The notes: generated from the letters alone by a model not told the origin. Shown: positions 30,766-39,967, numbered from the stretch's first letter. The stretch is 64,000 bases of DNA from UBA7985 sp965658725 (GCA_965658725.1 CBFHUI010000004.1:1-64000), one strand, 5' to 3'. Translations and numbers: made by a program.

Positions 30766-32289
30766 TTACTCGTCAAACCAGTGCGCGCGCGCTGCCATGA
30801 CGATCTCGTTGGCCTTCTCCTCGGTCATTTCGTGCGCAACCAGCAGCTCGGCGAGTTCGTCGCCGGCCAGATCACCCACGTCGTCGAGGGTCTTGATATT
30901 GTTGTTGCCGAGGATGACCATCATCGACGGGGTCAGGCCGTCGAGCGCGGCGACTTCGTCGGTCACGCCCATCTGCTTGCGCTCCTCATCGCGGCGGTCT
31001 TCTTCCTGTGCCAGCCAGTCGCGCGCACGGTTGCGCAGCTCTTCGCCGATTTCCTCGTCAAAGCCTTCGATCGCGGCCAGCTCTTCGACCGGGACAAAAG
31101 CAATCTCGTCCACCGCCGTGAAACCTTCGGCAACCAGCAGGTGTGCGATGACGTCTTCCACGTCCAGCGCCTGAACAAACAGGCCCGAACGCTGGTTGAA
31201 CTCTTCCTGACGCCGGCCCGATTCTTCCTCATCGGTCAGAATGTCGATCTCCAGCCCCGTCAGCATGGACGCCAGCCGTACGTTCTGCCCGCGTCGGCCA
31301 ATGGCCAGCGACAGCTGATCGTCTGGAACCACCACTTCGATCCGGCCTGCTTCTTCGTCGAGAACAACCTTGGTCACCTCTGCTGGAGCGAGCGCGTTTA
31401 CCACGTAAGTCGCGATGTCTTCAGACCATGGAATGATGTCGATCTTCTCGCCTTGAAGCTCACCGACAACCGCCTGTACTCGGCTGCCGCGCATACCGAC
31501 ACAGGCACCGACCGGGTCGATGTTCACTTCGTGGCTCAGCACCGCGATTTTAGCGCGGGAGCCGGGGTCGCGGGCGACAGATTTGATCTCGATCAGACCA
31601 TCGTAAATCTCTGGCACTTCCATGGAGAACAGCTTCGCCATGAAGATTGGGTGCGTGCGGGAGAGGAAGATTTGCGGGCCGCGGGTTTCTTCGCGCACAT
31701 CGTAGATATAGGCACGGATGCGGTCGCCGACCTTTGGCTTTTCCCGCTGGATCAGCTCATCCCGGCGCAAGATCGCTTCCGAGCGGCCCAGATCGACGTA
31801 CACGTTGCCGTATTCAACGCGCTTGACCAGACCGGTGATGATCTCGCCCTTGCGGTCCTTGAACTCGTCGTACTGCTTTTTGCGCTCAGCAAAGCGCACT
31901 TCCTGCACGATCACCTGCTTGGCCGACTGCGCCGCAATCCGTCCCAGGTCGATAGGAGGCAGTTCTTCGGTCAGGAAGTCGCCCACGACCAGCGCCTCAT
32001 CCGAGAGGTGCGCGTCACGCAAGGTGATTTGCGTCATGTCATCTTCGACTTCTTCACGCGTCTCAACCACTTCGCGGTACCGGTGCAGGCTGATCTGCCC
32101 GTTCTTGCGGTCAATCGCGGCGCGGATGTCGTGATCGACACCGTACTTCTGACGGCCGGCGCGCTGAATCGCCTTTTCCATGGCTTCGAGCACTTCATCG
32201 CGCTCGATGCCTTTCTCGCGCGCGACCATGTCGGCCATCTGGATCAGTTCCAGCCGTGGGGTGGCGGTTGTTTGGACCACGTTATCCAT
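30766..32289 (-). CDS. nusA: Transcription termination/antitermination protein NusA
   Basis: This 507-residue RNA polymerase-associated factor modulates pausing, termination and rRNA antitermination. An N-terminal RNAP-binding domain is followed by an S1 domain around GLVKRVEYGNVYVDLG, then KH1 with DPVGACVGMRGSRVQ and KH2 with AIGRRGQNVRLAS. The C-terminal acidic repeats (SEEDKMT-like helical hairpins) around ELAAIEGFDEEIGEELRNRA are also present. Length and order agree with other alphaproteobacteria. It starts 11 bases after rimP. Confidence 0.97.
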   Translation of the reverse strand: MDNVVQTTATPRLELIQMADMVAREKGIERDEVLEAMEKAIQRAGRQKYGVDHDIRAAIDRKNGQISLHRYREVVETREEVEDDMTQITLRDAHLSDEALVVGDFLTEELPPIDLGRIAAQSAKQVIVQEVRFAERKKQYDEFKDRKGEIITGLVKRVEYGNVYVDLGRSEAILRRDELIQREKPKVGDRIRAYIYDVREETRGPQIFLSRTHPIFMAKLFSMEVPEIYDGLIEIKSVARDPGSRAKIAVLSHEVNIDPVGACVGMRGSRVQAVVGELQGEKIDIIPWSEDIATYVVNALAPAEVTKVVLDEEAGRIEVVVPDDQLSLAIGRRGQNVRLASMLTGLEIDILTDEEESGRRQEEFNQRSGLFVQALDVEDVIAHLLVAEGFTAVDEIAFVPVEELAAIEGFDEEIGEELRNRARDWLAQEEDRRDEERKQMGVTDEVAALDGLTPSMMVILGNNNIKTLDDVGDLAGDELAELLVAHEMTEEKANEIVMAARAHWFDE

Positions 32290-32300
32290 CGATGTATTCC

Positions 32301-32873
32301 TCAGCTTTCCGGCGCAGTGCCGGTCTTAGGGTCAAGTGCGTCAGCCAGGGTGACTGGCTTGGGTAAGGTGCCATTCTTGGCGGCGTCAAACAGGGCATCG
32401 GTCGCGATCAGCTTGGCCTTGGCCAAATCGGAAAAGGGCAGCAGCGCGTCCCCGTTCTCGGTGTCGATTCGAACCGCTTCACCCTCAACCCCGCCCAGCA
32501 CGCCGGAGAACCGACGGCGGCCTTCGATCAGGAAGCGGGTTTCAATCTTGGCTTCGTACCCCTTGAACCGCTCAAAATCCGCAAGCCGGGTCAGCGGCCG
32601 GTCAACGCCAGCGGAGCTGACTTCCAGCGTGAAAGACTCCGCGATCGGGTCTTCCACGTCCAGCAGCGCCGACAGCGCACGCGAGATTTCCTCACAGTGC
32701 TCCACGGTCATCAGGTCGCCGTTGGACGGCTCGGCCATCAGCTGCAGGCGCGGGTTCTGCGACCCGATTAGCAGCAGGCGCACGAGATCAAAGCCCATGG
32801 CTTCCAGCATGGAAACAATGTCGTCTTCAATCCGGGCCAAAGGACCAACGGGGCGCTCGAGGCGTTCCATCAT
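32301..32873 (-). CDS. rimP: Ribosome maturation factor RimP
   Basis: This 190-residue factor helps 30S subunit assembly and is the first gene of the nusA operon. The N-terminal domain has MGFDLVRLLLIG and the VEHCEEISRALSALLDVED stretch. The VSSAGVDRPLTRLADFERF motif is diagnostic of RimP. The C-terminal SH3-like part (GVEGEAVRIDTENG) is intact, with a short acidic/proline tail. The start could be at either of two adjacent methionines. A strong terminator for the preceding gene lies immediately upstream. Confidence 0.95.
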   Translation of the reverse strand: MMERLERPVGPLARIEDDIVSMLEAMGFDLVRLLLIGSQNPRLQLMAEPSNGDLMTVEHCEEISRALSALLDVEDPIAESFTLEVSSAGVDRPLTRLADFERFKGYEAKIETRFLIEGRRRFSGVLGGVEGEAVRIDTENGDALLPFSDLAKAKLIATDALFDAAKNGTLPKPVTLADALDPKTGTAPES

Positions 32874-32903
32874 TCAGCGGCAATCAAAGAAGGGGTTACG
32901 AAA

Positions 32904-32930
32904 ACAAAAAAGCGAGCCGGCGGCCCGCTT
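32904..32930 (-). terminator. Terminator between trmB and rimP
   Basis: On the minus strand AAGCGGGCC (32930-32922) pairs with GGCTCGCTT (32918-32910), with one G-U and a three-base loop, and runs into TTTTTTGTTTT. This separates the trmB transcript from the rimP operon, so rimP needs a promoter in the short space between 32874 and 32903. Confidence 0.85.
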
Positions 32931-32992
32931 GTTTCCAAGGGCATCACATGAAGCTTTAGAAGTTCACGGGCCGTCTGACGCCTTACATAGGA

Positions 32993-33739
32993 TCAATCGG
33001 GCACGCGCTCAAGGCTTAAATACAGGGGCTTACGTCCTTCCCGCACTGCTTTTGCCTCATAGCGGGTCCGGGGCCAGTCTTCCGTGCGCACCCGCCAGTC
33101 GTCCGCCGACTGCGCCAGCCAGCGGAACTTGGGGTGCGCCAAGGCGATCCGAGTCATCCACGGCTGATAGTCGGCGTGGTCGGTCGCAAGCCGCAGCAGG
33201 CCGCCGGGACGGATGGCGCGGGCGAGCGCGTCCATCATGCTCGGCTGGATGATCCGTCGCTCCCAATGGCGGCGCTTCGGCCAAGGGTCAGGGTGCAGAA
33301 TAAAGGCACGCTCAACGCTGCCTTCCGGAACCCCTTCCACCAGCACACGCCCGTCGCCGTGCATGATCCGTACATTGCTCAGGTCGTGATCGTGGATATG
33401 CCGTACGGCAGAGGCGACCCCGTTCAGGAAGAACTCGGCGCCAATCAGCCGCACATCCGGGTTGGCTTCAGCCTGCCAGGCCAGGTGCTCACCCGCGCCG
33501 ATACCCACTTCGAGCCAGAGCCGCTCAGGCGCATTGCCGAACAGCGCCGGCAGGTCCACGCGGCCCTCATTATCGGGGATGCAGGCAATCTCTGGCAGGA
33601 CATCGGTCATCATCCGCGCCAGCTTCGGCTTGAGCGGACGACCGGACAGGCGGCCCCACAGGTGCAGGATGCCGTCTTTGGCTGTGCTGTCCTTGCCGCG
33701 GTAGGGTTGGAAGTCGGTGGAAGAGGGAGGCTTTGACAT
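32993..33739 (-). CDS. trmB: tRNA (guanine-N7-)-methyltransferase TrmB
   Basis: This 248-residue SAM-dependent enzyme methylates G46 in the variable loop of tRNAs. The SAM motif is LEVGIGAGEHLAWQAE, with GAEFFLNGVASAV after it. The catalytic HPDPWPKRRHWERRI segment is diagnostic of TrmB, and ATDHADYQPWM follows. The N-terminal 40 residues are family-typical (YRGKDSTAKDGILHLWGRL). In other alphaproteobacteria metK commonly lies directly upstream; here the XRE regulator takes that position, 46 bases away. Confidence 0.97.
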   Translation of the reverse strand: MSKPPSSTDFQPYRGKDSTAKDGILHLWGRLSGRPLKPKLARMMTDVLPEIACIPDNEGRVDLPALFGNAPERLWLEVGIGAGEHLAWQAEANPDVRLIGAEFFLNGVASAVRHIHDHDLSNVRIMHGDGRVLVEGVPEGSVERAFILHPDPWPKRRHWERRIIQPSMMDALARAIRPGGLLRLATDHADYQPWMTRIALAHPKFRWLAQSADDWRVRTEDWPRTRYEAKAVREGRKPLYLSLERVPD

Positions 33740-33785
33740 AGTCCCGATCTGCCCAAAGCCCTCTCACAGGTCAAGCGAAAGGGGG

Positions 33786-34250
33786 TCAGGTCCGGTATCG
33801 ATCCGACTGTACAAAGTCCAGCGACAAGACCAGCTGCATGATCGAGCGCCGCAGCGACGGGTCTTGCAGGCGGCAAAAGGCCCGCACCAGCTCGCTTAAC
33901 TCGGCATCCCCCATGCGATCGACACCTTCGAAGTCCCTGTGCTCATCACGCAGAGCGTCTTCGCTCGCTTCGCCCAAATCAGGGTCGGCGTATTCGTCAA
34001 AGAAATACTGGATGGGAACGCTAAGCGCTTTCGCCAGTTCATAAAGGCGACCGGCTGAAACGCGGTTTGCGCCACGTTCGTATTTTTGCACTTGTTGAAA
34101 CGACAGATCGACGGCTTTCGCCAATTCATCCTGCGTTAAACCCCTTACTAAACGCCGGGTCTTGATCCGTCTGCCAACGTGCACATCGATTGGATTGCCA
34201 CTTCCCTCGGCGGTCGATGGCCTCCCTCGCTTGCGGGGCTTGGTGTCCAT
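33786..34250 (-). CDS. XRE-family helix-turn-helix regulator
   Basis: This 154-residue DNA-binding protein has a basic start (MDTKPRKRGRPSTAEG) and then a Cro/C1-type HTH at about residues 25-85. LTQDELAKAVDLSFQQVQKYERG is the helix 2-turn-helix 3 region. The C-terminal half (FFDEYADPD onwards) is acidic and helical. The family is widespread in alphaproteobacteria (PraR-like in rhizobia) and typically lies between lnt and metK-trmB. It may autoregulate through the AT-rich region upstream. It has no paired toxin. Confidence 0.9.
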   Translation of the reverse strand: MDTKPRKRGRPSTAEGSGNPIDVHVGRRIKTRRLVRGLTQDELAKAVDLSFQQVQKYERGANRVSAGRLYELAKALSVPIQYFFDEYADPDLGEASEDALRDEHRDFEGVDRMGDAELSELVRAFCRLQDPSLRRSIMQLVLSLDFVQSDRYRT

Positions 34251-34351
34251 AAATGGGCTTGTCTGCTAATCGGTTAATTTATCCGAATTTTTACATACAA
34301 TAGCATACATAGACAACTGATTAAAATTTACATCTTATACGAGTATTTTTA
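34251..34351 (-). promoter_or_regulatory. AT-rich upstream region of the XRE gene with 10-base-phased repeats
   Basis: This 101-base spacer is far richer in A and T than its surroundings. It contains ATACAATAGC at 34295-34304 followed directly by ATACATAGAC, a direct repeat with one-helical-turn spacing. Such repeats are consistent with an operator for the XRE protein itself or a MucR target; both are inference. A short palindrome ATACGAGTAT at 34337-34346 lies near the lnt stop. Confidence 0.45.
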
Positions 34352-35884
34352 TCAACGGCGGCGGGTATTCCAAGCCAGACCCGTACCCAGACCGATTGCG
34401 AGCAGCCCCAAGCAAAGCCCCCAGAACACAAGGCGCGAGGCTCTGCCGTAAAGCGTGAGGGGAAGAGGTTGGGGCAAAGGTACGTTGGCGACCTCCGTGC
34501 TGCCATAGGCCATGCGCTTGTGCACGCGCCCAGCGGCATCAATGACGCCAGAGATCCCCGTACCGCCGACGCGCACCATGGGTAAGCCTTCTTCCACGGC
34601 GCGGAACCGTGCGAAGATGAAGTGCTGGCGCGGGCCTGACGTGTCGCCGTACCAGCCATCGTTGGAGATGTTGACCATCCACTCTGGCCGGGGGGTGCCG
34701 CGCTTGATGACGTTGCCGGGGAAGATCATCTCGTAGCAGATCAGCGGGGAGACGGGCGGCAGGCCCGCGATGTCCCACGTGCTCAGCCCAGGCCCTTCCC
34801 AGAACGACCCCGCCGAAAACGCCTGCAGCGGGATCCAGCGCACGAACCACGGCTTGTATTCACCAAAGGGGACGAGGTGTGATTTGTCGTGGCGCGCGAG
34901 GATCCCGTCCTCGCTCAGCAGATAAGCGGTGTTGGTGGGGATCGGATCATCCCCGGGAGAGGCGCCCAGACCGCCCGTGATGATCCGGGTTTGCGCAGGC
35001 AGGCGGTCGAGGATCCAAGCGAGGTCTTCCGGGAAATAGTCGATGAAGAACTGGATTGAGGTCTCCGACCAGATCGCGACGTGATGCGTGCCGTCGCCGC
35101 TCAAGGTCATGGACAGAAGGTCGCTGACCTTCTGGCGCTTTTCGGTGTCATCCAGTCGGGCGAGGGCGTTGGTGCCGGGCTGCACCAGCCGCGCGATGGT
35201 TTCCGACGGTGCCGCTGCCCGCACGCCGATCTGGCTCAGCCGAAGCTGACCGAAGGCCACCAAAACCACCAGCGGCAACAGGGTCAGCGCCAGTCCCGCG
35301 CGCACCTGTCGCCGCAGCAGCAGGGCAGGGCCCGCTGCGCTGAGCATGGTTAGGGCCGTGAGGCCAAAGACGCCGATCCACGCTGAGAGCTGGAGCGTAA
35401 GGGGGTGAAAACCCCAGACCGTGCCCAGCGGACCCCAGGGCAGGCCCGTCAGAACCCACCCGCGAAAACCTTCCGCCCCCATGGACGCCGCAGCAAACAG
35501 TACAATCGTTCCCAGCAGGCCCAGACGCAGGCGACGCTGCACCAGCCAAACCGCGAGCCACCATGGACTTTGCACCATGGCCAGAAAGGCGGGCAGACCG
35601 AGGATGGCGAACGGCATGACCCACCAGTACGCGGCGAGGTCAACGCCGACGATCCAGCCCAGCCAGTACATCCCCCCGGCGATCTGTCCCCACCAGAACG
35701 TAAAGATGAACAGCCAAGCCCCGCGCCAGCCAGTCCGACTCAGGATCAGCAGCAGCGCAAGGGGATAGGCCACCCACAGCACGGGCAAGGCCCAGACCGG
35801 GGGCTGCGCCAATGCGGTCGAAAGGCCCAGCAGGAAAAGAAGCAGCGAGCCGCTTCCTGTCCGAACGCGGGTGAAGCGGTCCAA
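34352..35884 (-). CDS. lnt: Apolipoprotein N-acyltransferase
   Basis: This 510-residue inner-membrane enzyme adds the third acyl chain to lipoproteins, needed for Lol sorting. Six to seven N-terminal helices (about 1-215) precede a nitrilase-type periplasmic domain. The catalytic triad is visible as Glu in SETSIQFF, Lys in DKSHLVPFGE and Cys in LICYEMIFP. A C-terminal helix (about 480-505) is present. It begins three bases after corC, so the two are co-transcribed. A lolA gene lies at 43.9 kb. Confidence 0.96.
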   Translation of the reverse strand: MDRFTRVRTGSGSLLLFLLGLSTALAQPPVWALPVLWVAYPLALLLILSRTGWRGAWLFIFTFWWGQIAGGMYWLGWIVGVDLAAYWWVMPFAILGLPAFLAMVQSPWWLAVWLVQRRLRLGLLGTIVLFAAASMGAEGFRGWVLTGLPWGPLGTVWGFHPLTLQLSAWIGVFGLTALTMLSAAGPALLLRRQVRAGLALTLLPLVVLVAFGQLRLSQIGVRAAAPSETIARLVQPGTNALARLDDTEKRQKVSDLLSMTLSGDGTHHVAIWSETSIQFFIDYFPEDLAWILDRLPAQTRIITGGLGASPGDDPIPTNTAYLLSEDGILARHDKSHLVPFGEYKPWFVRWIPLQAFSAGSFWEGPGLSTWDIAGLPPVSPLICYEMIFPGNVIKRGTPRPEWMVNISNDGWYGDTSGPRQHFIFARFRAVEEGLPMVRVGGTGISGVIDAAGRVHKRMAYGSTEVANVPLPQPLPLTLYGRASRLVFWGLCLGLLAIGLGTGLAWNTRRR

Positions 35885-35887
35885 GGC

Positions 35888-36901
35888 CTATTTGTCCTCT
35901 GACTCGGTTGAGTCCGTGTTGGGGGAAGGAGCAGCGCTTTCGTCCGCCGCGCCCTCGTTGGCTGCGCTGTCATCAGCGGCGGCGAGGCGGCGTCGGCGGC
36001 GCAAGGGGTTGGTGGCGGGCTCGATGTGAACGCGGCGAATGCGGCGCGGGTCGGCTTCCATCACCATGAACCGCCAGCCCGATGCGTGGGTCAGAACCTC
36101 ACCCCGGATCGGCACGCGCCCGGCCAGCGAGAACACCAGGCCGCCGAGCGTGTCGAAGTCTTCCTCGCGGTCTTCGTCGGTCAGGAACGCACCAATGCGG
36201 TTCTCCAGCTCGCTGAGTTCGAGCCGGGCGTAAGCCTCGAACTCGTTTTCACCGACAGTCACGATCTCGCCGTTGTCTTCGTCGTGCTCATCCTGAATAT
36301 CGCCGACGATTTCTTCCACGAGGTCTTCAATAGTCAGCAAGCCGTCGATCCCGCCGTGCTCGTCAACCACAAAGGCCATGTGGCGGCGCTTGGTGCGCAT
36401 ATCCAGCAGCATGTCGAGTACCGGCATCGACGGCGCAACAAAGATTGGCGGGCGCAGGATGGAGCGCAGGCCCTCGTTCGAGCCGCGCGCCTTGGCGGCG
36501 AGCAGATCTTTGATGTGCACCAGTCCGCGAATGTCGTCCTTGTCCTCACCGTAGACCGGCATGCGTGAATGACCCTCGCCTGCGGCAACCTCGATCACCG
36601 CGTCGATGGAAGAGTCTATGTCCACAGCAATGATCTCGGCGCGCGGGACCAGCACGTCTTCGACGGTGCGGTCCTTGAGCTGCAGGATGTTGGACAGCAT
36701 CTTGCGCTCATCGGCACCAAAGCCGCTGCTTTCATCATGATCGGGGGACTCGAGGATGGTCTCGATCGCATCGCGGTCGTTGCGCTGGGGCCGAACAAGG
36801 CGCAGGACAGCGGCCACCTGCTCGCCCCAGCGGGTCAGCCGGGACGATGGCGGTTGAGACGGTTCAGAATTCGAAGAGGAAGGGTCGGCAGACGTTGTCA
36901 T
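35888..36901 (-). CDS. corC: CBS-domain hemolysin/CorC family protein
   Basis: This 337-residue cytosolic protein has a CBS pair (about 75-200, with MPVYGEDKDDIRGLVHIKDLL and VVDEHGGIDGLLTIEDLVEE) and a C-terminal CorC_HlyC transporter-associated domain (about 220-300). It lacks the N-terminal DUF21 membrane domain seen in the CNNM protein at 52.1 kb. CorC proteins are tied to magnesium and cobalt homeostasis. The acidic tail (residues 310-337) is low-complexity. It lies between ybeY and lnt, as in most alphaproteobacteria. Confidence 0.93.
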   Translation of the reverse strand: MTTSADPSSSNSEPSQPPSSRLTRWGEQVAAVLRLVRPQRNDRDAIETILESPDHDESSGFGADERKMLSNILQLKDRTVEDVLVPRAEIIAVDIDSSIDAVIEVAAGEGHSRMPVYGEDKDDIRGLVHIKDLLAAKARGSNEGLRSILRPPIFVAPSMPVLDMLLDMRTKRRHMAFVVDEHGGIDGLLTIEDLVEEIVGDIQDEHDEDNGEIVTVGENEFEAYARLELSELENRIGAFLTDEDREEDFDTLGGLVFSLAGRVPIRGEVLTHASGWRFMVMEADPRRIRRVHIEPATNPLRRRRRLAAADDSAANEGAADESAAPSPNTDSTESEDK

Positions 36902-36976
36902 GACGTGGTGAGAGTGGCCGCACCATCGGGCAAAATTACGGTCGCTGTATCGCGTTGGTCTTGTCCGGTGCTTTGT

Positions 36977-37504
36977 TTACTCTGCGTTTTCTCCGTATGG
37001 GTCAGGATAGCCGAGGTCTCTCATAGCGAGGCGTTCGAGGCCTTCCATCAGTTCGGCTTGGTCCTCTTGAATATGGTCAAACCCCAGCAAATGCAAAACC
37101 CCGTGGATTATCAAGTGGCTAAGGTGTGAATCGAGCGTTTTTTCCTGCTGGATAGCCTCTCGCACGACAGTTTCCCCTGCCAGAGCCAGATCTCCCCAGT
37201 AGACCGAGGCCCCATCGGCCTGCCCCTGTTCCATAATCCCGGCGGGGGCATCGTCTTCGAAGCTGGGCCAGGACAGGACGTTGGTGGGTTGGGGTTTGCC
37301 GCGGAAATCTTCGTTCAGCCGCGCCACGCGCGGGTCATCGAGGAAGGCGATGGAAAGCGCTGCATCGGCTTCCCAGTGGTCAAAGCCTTCGCTCTCCAAT
37401 CCCACGTGAAAGGCCGCCGCCACGGCGCGGTCGGTGAGGGTTTCGAGGTCCTCGGCCGACGCAGGCCATGCGTCGGGCGCGTCTAGGATGAGTTCAGCCT
37501 TCAT
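36977..37504 (-). CDS. ybeY: Endoribonuclease YbeY (rRNA maturation)
   Basis: This 175-residue zinc-dependent RNase is involved in 16S rRNA 3' processing and ribosome quality control. The zinc motif HGVLHLLGFDH near residue 135 matches the HGxLHLxGYDH consensus. ALSIAFLDDPRVARLNEDFRG is the conserved N-terminal part. The ATG overlaps the phoH stop as ATGA, which implies coupling. The C-terminal tail is slightly extended. Confidence 0.96.
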   Translation of the reverse strand: MKAELILDAPDAWPASAEDLETLTDRAVAAAFHVGLESEGFDHWEADAALSIAFLDDPRVARLNEDFRGKPQPTNVLSWPSFEDDAPAGIMEQGQADGASVYWGDLALAGETVVREAIQQEKTLDSHLSHLIIHGVLHLLGFDHIQEDQAELMEGLERLAMRDLGYPDPYGENAE

Positions 37505-38517
37505 CCCTGATCGGCGCCGGTCTTGTAGGCCTCCGCCTCTGGCTTGGGTGCTGCGTCGTAAGCGCGGATGATGCGACCTACCAGCGGGTGGCGCACTACA
37601 TCATCAGCAGCAAAGCGCTTCACCGCGACGCCTTTGACATCGCGCAAGGTATCGAGCGCATCGCGCAGGCCGCTTTTCACGCCGCGCGGCAGATCGACCT
37701 GACTCAAGTCACCGTTCACGACCATGCGCGAGCCTTCGCCCAAGCGGGTCAGAAACATCTTCATCTGAGCAGCGGTGGTGTTTTGCGCTTCATCAAGGAT
37801 CACAAAGGCTTCCGACAGGGTGCGACCCCGCATGAAGGCCAGCGGGGCAATCTCGATTGACCCCGCTTCGATCCGCTTCTCCACCTGATCGCGCGGCAGC
37901 ATGTCATAGAGCGCGTCGTAAAGCGGTCGCAGGTAGGGATCGACTTTTTCTTTCATATCACCAGGCAGAAAGCCCAGCCGTTCACCTGCTTCGACCGCAG
38001 GGCGGGACAGGATCAGCCGTCGAACCTTGCCTTCGAGCAGGTGCGAAATCGCCATGGCGGCGGCAAGGTAGGTTTTGCCTGTCCCAGCGGGGCCAACGCC
38101 AAAGGTCAGCTCATGGTCGCGCATGGCCACCAGATAGTCTGCCTGCCCCGGCGTGCGCGGTGAAATCGACTTCTTGCGCGTCGTGATGGCGACGTGTTCG
38201 GTGGGGTGCCCTTTGAACAGGTCCTCTGCAGCGCCGTTCTGCTCGACGTGGTGCCGACCCATGCGGATCGCTGCTTCTACGTCCGCCGGCTCAACGATCA
38301 GGCCACGACGCGCACGGTCGTAAAGGCTTTCAAGGACAGCAAAGCCAAGCTCGACGGACTCGGTCTCACCGTGCAGGACGATTTCATCGGAGCGGTTGGC
38401 GATCGACAGGCTGAGCCGTTCTTCGATTAGCGCAAGGTTCGCGTCACCCACACCGCAGACATCCAGAGCCAGTCTCGCGTCCGCGAATTGGAACGCATGC
38501 GATGTCGCTTGGGTCAT
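37501..38517 (-). CDS. phoH: PhoH family ATPase
   Basis: This 338-residue PhoH-like (YbeZ) ATPase functions with YbeY in RNA metabolism. The N-terminal KH-like region is followed by Walker A GPAGTGKT at 142-149, Walker B VILDEAQNTT, and the VVNGDLSQVDLP segment. These are canonical. Its stop overlaps the ybeY start and it begins 15 bases after miaB. Confidence 0.96.
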   Translation of the reverse strand: MTQATSHAFQFADARLALDVCGVGDANLALIEERLSLSIANRSDEIVLHGETESVELGFAVLESLYDRARRGLIVEPADVEAAIRMGRHHVEQNGAAEDLFKGHPTEHVAITTRKKSISPRTPGQADYLVAMRDHELTFGVGPAGTGKTYLAAAMAISHLLEGKVRRLILSRPAVEAGERLGFLPGDMKEKVDPYLRPLYDALYDMLPRDQVEKRIEAGSIEIAPLAFMRGRTLSEAFVILDEAQNTTAAQMKMFLTRLGEGSRMVVNGDLSQVDLPRGVKSGLRDALDTLRDVKGVAVKRFAADDVVRHPLVGRIIRAYDAAPKPEAEAYKTGADQG

Positions 38518-38532
38518 TCGGAACCTTTCATA

Positions 38533-39894
38533 TCAAGCAGCTTCACGTGCCATTAGGATTTGGCCTCGTAGGGAATTGGCGCCCGCGGCGAGGATTTCAA
38601 CGTCCACCAGTTGACCCACCCGATGTTGCGGTGCCGTTACAGCGACCGACTGCATGTAGGGACTGCGCCCGATCAGCTGCTCTTCTTCCTTACCCGCGCG
38701 CTCAAGCAGCACAGAGAAGGTGCGGCCCACGCAGCTTTGGTTGAAGGCCAACTGCTGCTCGTTCAGCAGCTGTTGCACGGCTTCGAGCCGGCGTGACTTC
38801 ACCTCTTCGGGCACATGAAACTCAACATTAGCAGCCGGGGTGCCGGGGCGGGGGCTGTACTTGAAGGAATAGGCTTGGGCGTAGTTCACATCCGTGATGA
38901 TCTTCAGCGTGTCTGCGAAGTCCTGATCGGACTCACCGGGGAAACCGACGATAAAGTCACCACTGATCGCCATGTCGGGCCGGATCTCACGCAAGCGTTG
39001 GATGATCTCAAGGTACTCGGCAGCTGTGTGCGAGCGGTTCATCGCCTTCAGGATCGGGTCCGAGCCGGACTGCACGGGCAGGTGCAGATAAGGCATCAGC
39101 TTTGGGTTATCAGCGAAGGCGCGGTAGAGGTCTTCGTCCATGTCCTTGGGGTGAGACGTAGTAAAGCGCAGGCGCTCCAGACCATCGATATCACCCAGCG
39201 CGCTGAGCAGCCCGGCAAGGTTCCACGTCCCCGTCCCACCGTTCGGCGCTTCGCCGTGGTAGGCGTTAACGTTCTGACCCAGAAGGGTAATTTCCCGCAC
39301 ACCCTGATCCGCCAAGCGCTGGGCTTCGGCGAGCACGGAGGCAACTGGGCGCGACTCTTCCGCTCCGCGCGTGTAGGGGACCACGCAGAAGGAGCAGAAC
39401 TTGTCGCATCCTTCCTGCACTGTCAGGAAAGCAGAAGCGCCCGTGGCGGACGTGCGCTCTTCAGGCAGATGATCGAACTTGGATTCCGTGGGGAAGTCAG
39501 TCTCGACGATGGCGCGCTCGCCGCGCTCCACTCGGTCTACCAGTTCCGGCAGACGGTGATAGGATTGGGGGCCGATGACCAGATCGACAGCCGGGGCCCG
39601 TCGCTGGATTTCTGCACCCTCAGCCTGCGCAACACAGCCGGTAACGGCGATCTTTACGTCGCGCCCGGACTGCTCCCGCAGCATCCGCATGCGGCCAACT
39701 TCTGAGTACACCTTCTCCGCCGCCTTCTCCCGAATATGGCAGGTGTTCAGCACCACCAGATCCGCCTCGTCGGCGCTCGCGGCAGTGGTATAGCCAGCCT
39801 TGCTCAGGCTTTCGGCCATCCGCTCGGAGTCATAGACGTTCATTTGACACCCATAGGTGCGAATGAAGACGCGCTTTTCGGAGTTCTCAGTCAT
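38533..39894 (-). CDS. miaB: tRNA-2-methylthio-N6-dimethylallyladenosine synthase
   Basis: This 453-residue radical-SAM methylthiotransferase modifies i6A37 of tRNAs reading UNN codons. The N-terminal UPF0004 domain has the YGCQMNVYDSERM cysteine plus NTCHIREKA and TGCVAQAEG for the auxiliary cluster. The radical-SAM motif is CDKFCSFCVVPYTRG. A C-terminal TRAM domain (about 385-445) ends the protein. It heads miaB-phoH-ybeY-corC-lnt. The upstream neighbour is mucR, with a terminator between them. Confidence 0.97.
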   Translation of the reverse strand: MTENSEKRVFIRTYGCQMNVYDSERMAESLSKAGYTTAASADEADLVVLNTCHIREKAAEKVYSEVGRMRMLREQSGRDVKIAVTGCVAQAEGAEIQRRAPAVDLVIGPQSYHRLPELVDRVERGERAIVETDFPTESKFDHLPEERTSATGASAFLTVQEGCDKFCSFCVVPYTRGAEESRPVASVLAEAQRLADQGVREITLLGQNVNAYHGEAPNGGTGTWNLAGLLSALGDIDGLERLRFTTSHPKDMDEDLYRAFADNPKLMPYLHLPVQSGSDPILKAMNRSHTAAEYLEIIQRLREIRPDMAISGDFIVGFPGESDQDFADTLKIITDVNYAQAYSFKYSPRPGTPAANVEFHVPEEVKSRRLEAVQQLLNEQQLAFNQSCVGRTFSVLLERAGKEEEQLIGRSPYMQSVAVTAPQHRVGQLVDVEILAAGANSLRGQILMAREAA

Positions 39895-39931
39895 GACGCC
39901 CTACTATCACCAACCTTTGACAGCTTGAAAA

Positions 39932-39967
39932 CAAAAACGGTCGCAGGGCATCAGACCTGCGACCGTT
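39932..39967 (-). terminator. Terminator downstream of mucR
   Basis: The 12-base arms AACGGTCGCAGG (39936-39947) and CCTGCGACCGTT (39956-39967) are perfectly complementary with an eight-base loop. On the minus strand they are followed by TTTGTTTT. It separates mucR from the miaB group. Confidence 0.92.

Noticed and set aside
30664..33252. 862-residue plus-strand frame
   Set aside because: It is antisense to nusA and rimP, both of which have clear domains; long antisense frames are expected at this GC content.
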